Below, piece by piece: positions 26,890 to 34,174 of a stretch of 64,000 nt of DNA. This DNA comes from Candidatus Bathyarchaeota archaeon (GTDB taxonomy: Archaea > Thermoproteota > Bathyarchaeia > Bathyarchaeales > Bathycorpusculaceae): NCBI GenBank assembly GCA_026014585.1, contig JAOZIA010000002.1, forward strand, positions 465,960-529,959, read 5' to 3'. Made by a program: the position numbers and the translations under genes. The notes below the pieces were generated by a model. It searched no databases. It was not told the DNA's origin and saw nothing but the letters and a program-made list of their open reading frames with translations. The stretch's first letter is position 1. Every line of letters starts with the position of its first letter.

Positions 26890-26896
26890 CGTCACA
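26885..26896. repeat. 12-bp perfect palindrome TGTGACGTCACA
   Basis: A perfect palindrome containing GTGAC/GTCAC half sites, overlapping the stop codon of the 164-residue protein gene and followed by a further AATCACAC. It resembles the GTGAT/ATCAC repeats on both sides and may be a related binding site. Confidence 0.65.
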
Positions 26897-27046
26897 AATC
26901 ACACTTTATATAGGTATATTCAAGCATTTTTTCTAACATAACAGTTCAACAAATAAGCCTTAAATAAAGCTTTAATTTTAATAAAAGACACATTCACAGG
27001 TTTTTTAACAACGACCATATGTAATATTAAGAACAGAAAAGATTAT

Positions 27047-27166
27047 GTGATATGTGATATCATGGTTTGATGTGATTTTTTGACCGTAAACCTTAAAAAG
27101 TTCCATGGAAAACTGTGATGTGTGATGCAACTGTTCAAATCACGCTCAAAATCACATGTAAATCAC
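27047..27166. repeat. GTGAT/ATCAC repeat cluster B
   Basis: Five GTGAT copies (27047, 27054, 27072, 27115, 27122) face three inverted ATCAC copies (27139, 27151, 27162) immediately upstream of the membrane-anchored winged-helix gene. The convergent arrangement around the promoter suggests an operator or iteron-like array bound by a local protein. Confidence 0.7.
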
Positions 27167-27179
27167 AGGAGATACAACA

Positions 27180-27908
27180 GTGATTGAAATTATTCCAATT
27201 CTCTTAGCGGTTTTGCTTGTAGCCACTGTAGCAGTGTCAAGGGAATATTACAAGCAAATACTCAAAGCTAAAAAAGAGTATGAACTGGCTAAGAATGCAG
27301 TTGGAGATATTGTGCTAAGTTTTAATCGGGAACTTAAACGAGATTCAGAAAGATTAGACATTGTTGCTTTCAAAGTGGAAGAAAGTTCAGCAAAGGCTGA
27401 GAGTGTATTTAAAAAAATTGATTCTATAGAAAAACAAAATTCACCTTTGGAATCACAATTCTCTGCAATCTCTGAGAGTAGTAATAAAGTTTTAACAGAC
27501 CTAAGCAATTTAGGGTCAACAATTAAAAATCTAGAAAATACACAAGAAACTTTACAAACAAAAATAGCCAATTTAGAAGAACAAATTCAACAGCTATCCG
27601 TTGCACCTCCACCAGAAATTAAAAGCGAACCTGTTATGCCAGTTATTCCAATTAAACGGGACAAAGCAATGGCAGCTCTCACAGATACAGAAATTGCGGT
27701 TTTAGAAATGCTTGCCTCTGAAGGACCAAAAACTGCACCTGAAATCAAAGAACGCGTCCATCTAAGCCGGGAGCATACTGCTAGGTTAATGAAGAAACTT
27801 TATGAGGGTGGCTATCTTGAGAGAGAAACTGGTAAAATTCCATTCAGTTACAGTGTGAAAAAGGAAATGGAAAAATTATTAAGCAAACCTCAGCTAAGCC
27901 AAACTTAG
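27180..27908 (+). CDS. Membrane-anchored coiled-coil winged-helix protein
   Basis: A 242-residue protein in three parts: one N-terminal membrane helix (about residues 3-21), a long coiled coil (about 30-140, rich in Glu, Lys, Ser and Asn heptads, ending in a Pro linker), and a C-terminal MarR/ArsR-type winged helix (LTDTEIAVLEML...TAPEIKERVHLSREHTARLMKKLYEGGYLERE). This would tether a DNA-binding domain to the membrane. It sits among GTGAT repeats and 1.25 kb from orc1, so an origin-anchoring or repeat-binding role is attractive but unproven. GTG 27180 has GGAG eight bases upstream. Confidence 0.75.
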   Translation: MIEIIPILLAVLLVATVAVSREYYKQILKAKKEYELAKNAVGDIVLSFNRELKRDSERLDIVAFKVEESSAKAESVFKKIDSIEKQNSPLESQFSAISESSNKVLTDLSNLGSTIKNLENTQETLQTKIANLEEQIQQLSVAPPPEIKSEPVMPVIPIKRDKAMAALTDTEIAVLEMLASEGPKTAPEIKERVHLSREHTARLMKKLYEGGYLERETGKIPFSYSVKKEMEKLLSKPQLSQT

Positions 27909-27909
27909 C

Positions 27910-28344
27910 TTATTTTATTCTTTGTTTAATTGCAGCTTGAGGTAATGCTGGTGCAGTCTTGTATTTGAGACTATTTTGGCTACCGGTTTTAAGTAGAAGA
28001 CCTTTTGTTGCCATTCTGGAAAGATATGTTGAAACAGTGCTAAGGCTAACTGGTTCTTTGAGTTCCTGTTCATAAATTGATTGAATATCTTTTGAGGAGA
28101 ACCATACTAGTGGAAAATGCTTCTGAATAATCATAGAAACTTTCTCAAATCTTGAAACAGAAGTCGTTGGAACTGGAGCCCTTGAACCAGCAGCTACACC
28201 GTCCCCTGGCATTCCACCGCCAAGTAATTCTACAAGATCCAGTAAACGTAATGCCTTGTCTCGAGTAACTTGGCCTTCAAAGGCAACAGTATATCGATTA
28301 CCATCGCTATCGAAGAGCTCCACACGAATCTTGCGAGCAGGCAT
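27910..28344 (-). CDS. 144-residue winged-helix protein near the origin
   Basis: The N-terminal part (ARKIRVELFDSDGNRYTVAFEG...VTRDKALRLLDLVELLGG) looks like a small beta-domain followed by a helix; after a Gly/Pro/Ser linker, the C-terminus (FPLVWFSSKDIQSIYEQEL...LSTVSTYLSRMATKGLL) is winged-helix-like. The frame extends to 28416, but the ATG at 28344 fits the domain start better. It is convergent with the membrane-anchored winged-helix gene, one base apart, and its upstream side faces the ORB region. Function unknown; a regulator of the origin or of orc1 is possible. Confidence 0.7.
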   Translation of the reverse strand: MPARKIRVELFDSDGNRYTVAFEGQVTRDKALRLLDLVELLGGGMPGDGVAAGSRAPVPTTSVSRFEKVSMIIQKHFPLVWFSSKDIQSIYEQELKEPVSLSTVSTYLSRMATKGLLLKTGSQNSLKYKTAPALPQAAIKQRIK

Positions 28345-28538
28345 TATACTATCACTTTGAAATCGTTCACAATTTAACACTTCACAACTTATAGCTGTTA
28401 TGGTGAAACTAGTCAATGTAAAAAGGATAATTTAAGCTTATTTTTAATAAACAACACATATTTTCCTTTCTTTATGAATTACAAGCTTCACAGGTTTTCA
28501 GAAGTAAAAAAAGATTATTTTTTCAGTTTAATTAGGGT

Positions 28539-28562
28539 TTTCCAGTAGAAATGTAGGGGTGG
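28539..28562 (+). repeat. ORB-like element 1
   Basis: TTCCAGTAGAAA followed after three bases by the G-run GGGGTGG. It matches the archaeal origin recognition box layout: half-dyad, GAAA, then a G-string read by the Orc1 winged helix and AAA+ domain. Confidence 0.7.
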
Positions 28563-28797
28563 CTTCTTCACAGTTAACTGACGAGAAATGGGTAATTTTA
28601 AAAAAAAGAGCTTTAAAAAAAAGACATATGAAATTTCATTTCACAGGGCATTCACAATTTTGTGAAGGAAAAATAGTCTTGTAAACTGAAAAATTGGTCT
28701 TGACAAAGAGTTATTGAGAAAAATAAATAAGCTATATTCAGCTTGGTAACTTGAGGAAAAATTATTGGTATTTTTCATGGGAAAATAGTGCTACCCA

Positions 28798-28822
28798 GAC
28801 ACCCCTTCATTTCCTATCGAAG
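28798..28822 (-). repeat. ORB-like element 2 (inverted)
   Basis: On the minus strand it reads TTCGATAGGAAATGAAGGGG followed by TGTC. It faces element 3 across the AT-rich core, as in inverted ORB pairs of known origins. Confidence 0.65.
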
Positions 28823-28879
28823 TTTTCAGTAAAAAAACACTTGAAAAGGGCAGAAAAAAAATTAGTAACAAACAACTCG

Positions 28880-28980
28880 AAATTCTTTGATTAATATTTT
28901 AATATACTTTAATTTTAACTAAAGTCCCAGAGTATATAGTTATCATATCTATAATTATAATATTAACAAAACTTTCTTAT
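28880..28980. other. AT-rich core, candidate duplex unwinding element
   Basis: About 100 bp consisting almost wholly of A and T, with runs such as ttaatattttaatatac and ataattataatattaac. It lies between ORB-like elements 2 and 3, the position expected for initial DNA melting. Confidence 0.6.
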
Positions 28981-28981
28981 T

Positions 28982-29008
28982 CTTCTCCAGTAGAAACTTT
29001 GGGGTGTG
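28982..29008 (+). repeat. ORB-like element 3
   Basis: TCTCCAGTAGAAACTTTGGGG followed by TGTG, the closest match in the window to the Sulfolobus-type ORB consensus. It lies on the orc1 side of the AT-rich core. Confidence 0.75.
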
Positions 29009-29103
29009 TGTTTTCCTAAAAACCAGCATATCACCGCTTTCTATCATTTAATTATAAGATTATGGTGCTTGTAAACTATTTTTTTGTACTGTATTCTTTA
29101 AGT

Positions 29104-29148
29104 GTTCCACTCGAAATAAAGGTGTTACCTCTGAAATAAAAGGGGTGG
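29104..29148 (+). repeat. ORB-like elements 4 and 5 upstream of orc1
   Basis: GTTCCACTCGAAATAAAGGT at 29104-29123 and a partial second copy, CTGAAATAAAAGGGGTGG, at 29131-29148. They end 11 bp before the orc1/cdc6 ATG, so Orc1 binding here could also repress its own gene, as reported for other archaeal Orc1 proteins. In this copy the G-run also serves as Shine-Dalgarno-like sequence. Confidence 0.6.
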
Positions 29149-29158
29149 AAGAGAACCA

Positions 29159-30391
29159 ATGGGAAATCCGAGCATACTTGATGATGTATTCGATAATTTC
29201 GTTAATGGAATAAATCTATTCAAAGACAGAGAAGTATTACGGCATGATTATCTCCCAGAAAAACTTCCACACAGAGAAGACCAAATCCGTTTACTTGGAG
29301 AAACCGTGGCACCTGTTCTTAGAGATTCACGATGCTCAAACATTTTCATTTACGGCAAAACAGGTACAGGAAAAACAGCTGTAACAAAATATGTCTTAAG
29401 CCATTTGGAAGAGAAAGCAAAAACTTATGGTGCCCAAGTAAAATTTTGCTATGTTAATTGTCGAATGACTGGTTCAGAATATCGTGTTTTTGCCAGTTTA
29501 AGTCAAAGTGTTGGAATTTCTATTCCTTTTACTGGTTTGTCAGTGGGTGAGGTTTTTGATAGGTTCAGAGTTAATCTTGAAGCATCAAGAATAATATTCA
29601 TAATTGTTCTGGATGAGGTTGACGCTTTAATCAAGGATAGAGGTGATAGCTTCATGTATGAATTGACCAGAATAAACGAAACTCTAAACAAAAGCAAGGT
29701 TTCAATAATTGGCATCTCAAATGACCTGCGATTAAAAGAGTTCCTTGATCCACGCGTTTTTAGTTCACTTAGTGAAGAGGAACTTGTTTTCAGACCATAT
29801 GATGCAGGAGAACTTCGTAACATTTTGTTGGAGCGTTCAAAACTTTCATTTCAAGAAGGAGCATTATCAGATTCTGCTCTAAGTATTTGTGCTGCACTGG
29901 CCGCTAATGAACATGGAGATGCAAGACGCGCGCTAGATTTGTTGCGAGTTGCTGGGGAAGTTGCTGAGCGCCAAAGCGCCAAATCGATAACTGAGGAGCA
30001 TGTTCGGCAGGCTGAGAAGCACATTGAACATAACCGGGTTGTGGACGCCTTAAAGAACTTAACGTTACACTCAAAACTTGTTTTGTTGAGTGTGTATCAC
30101 CTAAACAAGTCCAGTTCAACCACTGGCGAATTGTATGATATTTACAATGAGTTGTGTGGCGAAATGGGTGCTGGATTGTTAACCCAAAGACGCTTAGGAA
30201 CGTTGGTTAATGAGCTTGATGCTATGGGGCTTGTGAACACCAAAGTTGTCAGCATGGGTCGCTATGGCAGAACTAAAAAAATTAGACTGGAAATTTCTCG
30301 TTCTCTGGTAAAAGATGTCTTTTCAAGTGATGCCCGTTTTGGGCGTTTACTTGATTATTCCCATAAGACTGTAAACAAAAACAGTGCCTAA
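29159..30391 (+). CDS. orc1/cdc6: Orc1/Cdc6 replication initiator
   Basis: A 410-residue AAA+ initiator that binds ORB elements and helps load MCM. Walker A is GKTGTGKT (about residues 66-73), Walker B is IVLDEVDAL, sensor 1 is GISNDL, and RRALDLLRVAGEVAE marks the lid. The C-terminus from about 310 is a winged-helix domain. ATG 29159 follows GGGGTGGAAG. The gene is preceded by ORB-like repeats and ends convergent with the PolD small subunit gene, overlapping by 4 bp. Confidence 0.96.
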   Translation: MGNPSILDDVFDNFVNGINLFKDREVLRHDYLPEKLPHREDQIRLLGETVAPVLRDSRCSNIFIYGKTGTGKTAVTKYVLSHLEEKAKTYGAQVKFCYVNCRMTGSEYRVFASLSQSVGISIPFTGLSVGEVFDRFRVNLEASRIIFIIVLDEVDALIKDRGDSFMYELTRINETLNKSKVSIIGISNDLRLKEFLDPRVFSSLSEEELVFRPYDAGELRNILLERSKLSFQEGALSDSALSICAALAANEHGDARRALDLLRVAGEVAERQSAKSITEEHVRQAEKHIEHNRVVDALKNLTLHSKLVLLSVYHLNKSSSTTGELYDIYNELCGEMGAGLLTQRRLGTLVNELDAMGLVNTKVVSMGRYGRTKKIRLEISRSLVKDVFSSDARFGRLLDYSHKTVNKNSA

Positions 30392-32010
30392 TTTGGCTCT
30401 GTACTTTTTTGTTTTTCATCTGTAAATGATAGAACGGTTATTTCTAAGGTTTGTAGGTTTATAACGGGGACTTTTCCTGGCGTGGGCATTAATCCTAATT
30501 TTTGCATGTAATCTGTTTGGTCCTGCCAGCCGCCTGAGTTTACAACTAGGATTCCTCTATATTTGCAGTAGCCAAGAACGTGAATGTGTCCTGCCATCAA
30601 AATGTCTGGTACCTTATCTATTACTAGGTAGTCTCGGTTTTCAGGAGAAAGCATTGTTTTACCTCCATATACTGGCGCGAGGTGTCTTCCTTGAAGCAGA
30701 AGACTCATAGATTTTTCTGGATGTTGATGGTCCATGCCTGGAATAGTGTTCACGATGTCATCTAAGCTTCTGCCGTGAAACATTAAAACTTCAACGCCAT
30801 GCAGAGACATAAAGCATGGGCTTCCAACAGGGTGAATGTTGGGTCTGTCCAGCATTGGTTCAAGGTAGCTTGCGGGTATGGCTGGTTGGGGTAAGGCTTT
30901 TCTTGTTGCATCATGATTTCCTGGGCCAAGGACTACTTCTATGTAGCTTGGTATTCTTTTTAGGATTTTTGCGGCGTAAGCATATTGTCTGTGAACATCT
31001 CTGACTGTTAGTTCTAGTTCTTGGTTGGGATAAACGCCAACACCATCGACGATGTCGCCTGCGACTAGGAGATATTTTACTCTGCCCGCGATTTCTCGCA
31101 TTGCTGGGGTGCCGTATTTGCCGTTTAACCATTTTATGAAGCGTTTAAAAGATTCTTTTTGGAACTTGTTGCTGCCAATGTGAATGTCTGAGGTGAGCAC
31201 AGCATAGATGGGTTCACTGGCTCTTTGCTGACTTTTTCTTCCAACTTCTGGGAAGATTATGTCTTCTGCCATTAACAGGCTGGTTCTGGTTTTTATGACT
31301 GCTATGCAGATGATTTGGTCTGGTAGGAGTAGCCCGGCTTTTTTGTGGACTTCAGGTGGTGCTTTTTTTGGGATTAGAATGGTTGCTGAGCTTTGGAGAT
31401 CTTCGACTGAGAGAATAACTTGTTGTTTGGACTCTTTTTTTTCGGTGAGCATACAGATGATTTTCATTTTGGTTTTTGGCTGGGATTTTAGTGCTTCAGC
31501 GATTGGAGTGGCGGCTCTAACGTCCATTCTTTGCCTAAGTATCTTCTCGACGCGTTTGAAGCGGTCTTGGAAATAACCTAAATACTCTTTTATTGTCCCG
31601 TTTGAGGTGAGTTTACTGGTTGGGTCTTCTATGATTTCAAGTTGTGAGGGAATTTCTCTGGCGTAAGGATAAAAATATTCGTCTTCTTCAACTTCTGATA
31701 TTTGAGTTGGCGGCTCTTCTGTTGGGGTTACTGTTTGTGTTTCCTTCATTTGAGCCTGTATGTGTTCGGGTTCTTCTTGGATGCTTGGGGTTTTTAGTGC
31801 TTGTTTTTGAATTATTGATTCCAGAAAGTCTTTTTCTATAAAGAAGGGTTTCTCCTCTAAGCTGTCCATTTGCTGAATTGCTGCTTCTATGAGTTCTGCG
31901 GGGTCACTATTGGTTAGTTGGGTTAAAAATTCGAAGGCGTCGCTGTTTAGTTGGTATCCTGCTGTGATTGTTGCTGAGATGGCTTTTTGGAGTTTTTCTG
32001 TGTCTATCAT
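30388..32010 (-). CDS. polB: DNA polymerase D small subunit (DP1)
   Basis: A 540-residue exonuclease subunit of PolD. The N-terminal 180 residues are helical with an acidic linker; an OB-fold follows, then a calcineurin-type phosphoesterase with all metal motifs: TSDIHIGS, VAGDIVDG, LGPGNHDATRK, MFHGRS and AGHIHVLGY. These are the residues of a Mre11-like 3'-5' proofreading nuclease, and all look intact. It ends with TAG overlapping the orc1 stop. Its catalytic partner is at 19629-23054. Confidence 0.96.
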   Translation of the reverse strand: MIDTEKLQKAISATITAGYQLNSDAFEFLTQLTNSDPAELIEAAIQQMDSLEEKPFFIEKDFLESIIQKQALKTPSIQEEPEHIQAQMKETQTVTPTEEPPTQISEVEEDEYFYPYAREIPSQLEIIEDPTSKLTSNGTIKEYLGYFQDRFKRVEKILRQRMDVRAATPIAEALKSQPKTKMKIICMLTEKKESKQQVILSVEDLQSSATILIPKKAPPEVHKKAGLLLPDQIICIAVIKTRTSLLMAEDIIFPEVGRKSQQRASEPIYAVLTSDIHIGSNKFQKESFKRFIKWLNGKYGTPAMREIAGRVKYLLVAGDIVDGVGVYPNQELELTVRDVHRQYAYAAKILKRIPSYIEVVLGPGNHDATRKALPQPAIPASYLEPMLDRPNIHPVGSPCFMSLHGVEVLMFHGRSLDDIVNTIPGMDHQHPEKSMSLLLQGRHLAPVYGGKTMLSPENRDYLVIDKVPDILMAGHIHVLGYCKYRGILVVNSGGWQDQTDYMQKLGLMPTPGKVPVINLQTLEITVLSFTDEKQKSTEPN

Positions 32011-32244
32011 GTAGGCTCAAACTGGCTTAGTTTTGTTTTGTGTTTGTTTAAGTGTTTTTGTTTTTCTTATTTACGGTTATTGCTTTGTTGCTAAAGGTTT
32101 GGATGTTTTGAGATTTGCAGTTTTTCTTTTGTGTGGTGTTGTTTTTGTTTGTGGTCGTAGCGATTTTTGTTTTTTATTTGTATTTTTTGGATTTAGTTTA
32201 AATAAGTTGAGAATATTTTAGGGTGGCTATAGAGAGGATATGCT

Positions 32245-33222
32245 TTGGGTGAGTCCCGAAAAGTTCAGTGTACGCCAACAGGCACCTTTTTTGTTTGTCT
32301 GCCAAGAGCATGGGCTAACCAAAACAGCCTGAAAAAGGGCACATTGCTAAATATTGAGGAAACGCAAGATGGTAAACTTATTGTTGACCCCAAATACAGT
32401 GTGGAAGTGCAGCCTAAAGTTTCAACGTTAAGGGTTGGTCCCTTTTTGGGTAGGCAGATTATTGGGCAGTACCTGCTGGGTTATGATATTATCCGAATTG
32501 AAACCAAAGATAAAATTGATGCAGATGTCCGAAACACTGTCAAAACTACCGTTAGTTCACTGATTGGTTTGGAGATTGTTGAGGAAACTTACTCGCAGAT
32601 TGTTTTACAATGCCTGCTTGAACCTTCAGGTTCTGGGTTTATGCCTGAAAAAATTCTGCGCCGCATCTATGCGATTGTTGCAGGGATGACTCGTGATGTT
32701 GCATCCTCTTTTGCCCTTGGTGATTTACAACTTGCCAAGAACGTGGTTGCACGCGATAATGAGAGTAACAGGCTTTACTTTTTGCTTGTGCGAATTTTGC
32801 GTACTATTATACAAAATCCACGGTTAAGTGAGAAACTGGAGATTTCCCCGATTGACTGTTTGGATTATCGTTTAGCTGCCAGCTTAATTGAGGGCATGGG
32901 TGATGACTGCGTTAAAATTGCCTCTAAAACTATTGAGCTTAACGGGATTAAGTTGCCTGCTGAAATTCAAAAGTTGCTTACCGATTTTCAGGTTGTTTGC
33001 TATTCAGCTCATGAGCAAGCTTTGAAATCGTTTGTAAGTAAAGACATCTCTTGCGCTGAGACCGTGCGTGGTTTGCAGATAAAACTTGAAGCTATAGGTT
33101 CTGAGGTTGAGAAGGCTGCTAAGGAATTGTCGGTTGATTTGATGCCACAGATTTTGGCGGTGTTGTCTTTTCTGAGGCAGATCTATGAGCGCAGTGTGGA
33201 CATCGCTGACCTTGTTGTGTAG
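32245..33222 (+). CDS. PhoU-type phosphate regulator with AbrB-like N-terminus
   Basis: A 325-residue protein. The first 45 residues (ESRKVQCTPTGTFFVCLPRAWA) resemble a SpoVT/AbrB beta-barrel DNA-binding domain; the rest is helical and PhoU-like, with repeats ending in E-x-x-x-D type metal-ligand segments (IEGMGDDCVKIA, YERSVDIADLVV). This architecture is common in archaeal phosphate-uptake regulators. No Pst transporter is in the window. The start is TTG 32245 with GAGAGG upstream. It lies alone after a T-rich 230-bp spacer. Confidence 0.8.
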   Translation: MGESRKVQCTPTGTFFVCLPRAWANQNSLKKGTLLNIEETQDGKLIVDPKYSVEVQPKVSTLRVGPFLGRQIIGQYLLGYDIIRIETKDKIDADVRNTVKTTVSSLIGLEIVEETYSQIVLQCLLEPSGSGFMPEKILRRIYAIVAGMTRDVASSFALGDLQLAKNVVARDNESNRLYFLLVRILRTIIQNPRLSEKLEISPIDCLDYRLAASLIEGMGDDCVKIASKTIELNGIKLPAEIQKLLTDFQVVCYSAHEQALKSFVSKDISCAETVRGLQIKLEAIGSEVEKAAKELSVDLMPQILAVLSFLRQIYERSVDIADLVV

Positions 33223-33262
33223 GTGCCCAGCGGGTTCTACTGTTCTCGGAGGCCACTCCCTC

Positions 33263-33375
33263 CCTTATTTAAGGGTGGAAACGGGGTTTGGCTTGGAAAA
33301 CTGGCATTAGTGACCTCCCCTCTATAGTTTCTGCATAGATCAACTATTTGGAGCCTAATAGGAATGTTGGGTAGA
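33263..33375 (+). repeat. Short dispersed repeat, copy A, with preceding TATA-like element
   Basis: The core at about 33303-33347 (CATTAGTGACCT, then CCCCTCTATAGTTTCTGCA) recurs nearly unchanged at about 49131-49172. It follows a TATA-like cttatttaag that sits in a weak hairpin (CCCTT/AAGGG). It lies between the PhoU-like gene and sec61-beta. It may be part of an untranslated RNA, a promoter module or a small mobile repeat. Confidence 0.5.
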
Positions 33376-33446
33376 CTTAATTTTCTTTTATTGGCATAAC
33401 CTTAAAATGGCAGAAAAAATAGTACTGTACCATACGGCGAAATATC

Positions 33447-33626
33447 ATGGGTATGACTAAACGTAAACGTAAAGAATCAGGTCCAATGCCTGCTGGAAGC
33501 GCGGGTCTTTTGCGTTTCTTCGAGGACGAAACCGAAGGCATAAAGGTTAGACCTGAACTTCTCGTGATTTTAGCTGTAACCCTAATTGTTGTGTCAGTTG
33601 TCGCGCAAGTATTTTTCCCCGCATAA
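33447..33626 (+). CDS. Preprotein translocase subunit Sec61-beta (SecG-type)
   Basis: A 59-residue tail-anchored protein with the archaeal Sec61-beta pattern: a basic, Gly/Pro/Ala-rich N-terminus (KRKRKESGPMPAGSAGLLRFF), a short acidic EDETEGIKVRPE segment and one C-terminal membrane helix (about residues 38-57). It is the non-essential third subunit of the SecYE translocon. ATG 33447 or the ATG two codons later may start it. It is convergent with the LSm-like gene, 15 bp apart. The other Sec genes are not in this window. Confidence 0.92.
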   Translation: MGMTKRKRKESGPMPAGSAGLLRFFEDETEGIKVRPELLVILAVTLIVVSVVAQVFFPA

Positions 33627-33641
33627 AAAATTAAAAAATTT

Positions 33642-33932
33642 TTATCTTCTTGATGGCGTGGACGGCAGAATTTCTAATCTTTGAATTGAGCTTAAGTTTA
33701 GGTACATGTCGCCGCGTTCTTCTCGGCTGGCAACTTGTGGAATGGGCTGCGCTATTGTGGAACGTAAAACTATTGCTTCTGTTTCAGATAGCCAGATTCC
33801 TGCTGGTTGATGTGTTACTGCTTCGATGATGCCTTCAAAACCATACGCTGGCTCGATTATAACTCTGATTTTTTTGCCAACGTTGCGTTCGAGCATGTGG
33901 AATATGGACAGCGGTAATTCTTGCTCTGGCAT
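33642..33932 (-). CDS. Sm-like (LSm) domain protein, tentative
   Basis: A 96-residue protein whose middle, ERNVGKKIRVIIEPAYGFEGIIEAV, resembles the Sm1 motif of LSm proteins, with a following SETEAIVLRS and a beta-strand end (YLNLSSIQRLEIL). Archaeal LSm proteins form heptameric RNA-binding rings. The insertion between the motifs and lack of a clear Sm2 (the usual I-R-G) make the call tentative. ATG 33932. It is divergent from the DUF2070 gene and convergent with sec61-beta. Confidence 0.55.
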   Translation of the reverse strand: MPEQELPLSIFHMLERNVGKKIRVIIEPAYGFEGIIEAVTHQPAGIWLSETEAIVLRSTIAQPIPQVASREERGDMYLNLSSIQRLEILPSTPSRR

Positions 33933-34174
33933 AGTGTATTCGCGTAACTATAGTAGTGTGCATTCTAAGGATAAAACCGTATCTGCTCAAAAGAGGCATC
34001 AAAAGCATGCATTCTTGGTTTATGGTTGATTTTTTCATCATCAATTTTTTAAATATTTAATTCAAAAACACGCAAATCTTACCTGTGTAATTGTTGGGAA
34101 AATGTATTAAATGGTAATTGGTTCGCTTTTAGCTATGTTTTAATAATCCTGTACAACTGTTAAGGAACCAATAA

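Larger units (their letters stand above)
28345..29158. other. oriC: Probable chromosomal replication origin
   Basis: An 814-bp AT-rich gene-free region directly upstream of orc1/cdc6. It contains at least four ORB-like elements, one inverted relative to the others, around a very AT-rich tract (about 28880-28980) that could be the unwinding element. This arrangement, ORBs flanking an AT-rich core beside orc1/cdc6, is that of characterised archaeal origins. The call rests on motif and position; replication start was not tested. Confidence 0.75.

Noticed and set aside
29104..29148. These repeats as part of a CRISPR or transposon end
   Set aside because: Spacing is irregular, there are no spacers, and the motif matches ORB elements next to orc1/cdc6.
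32011..32244. Very T-rich spacer with a 62-codon hydrophobic frame (32033-32221)
   Set aside because: The frame arises from T richness (Phe, Val, Leu runs) and has no ribosome-binding site; the stretch is read as a promoter/terminator spacer.
33223..33300. GC-rich stretch after the PhoU gene considered as a 7S (SRP) RNA or other structured RNA gene
   Set aside because: Only weak short stems and no recognisable SRP RNA helix 8 or other conserved core; kept only as context of repeat copy A.
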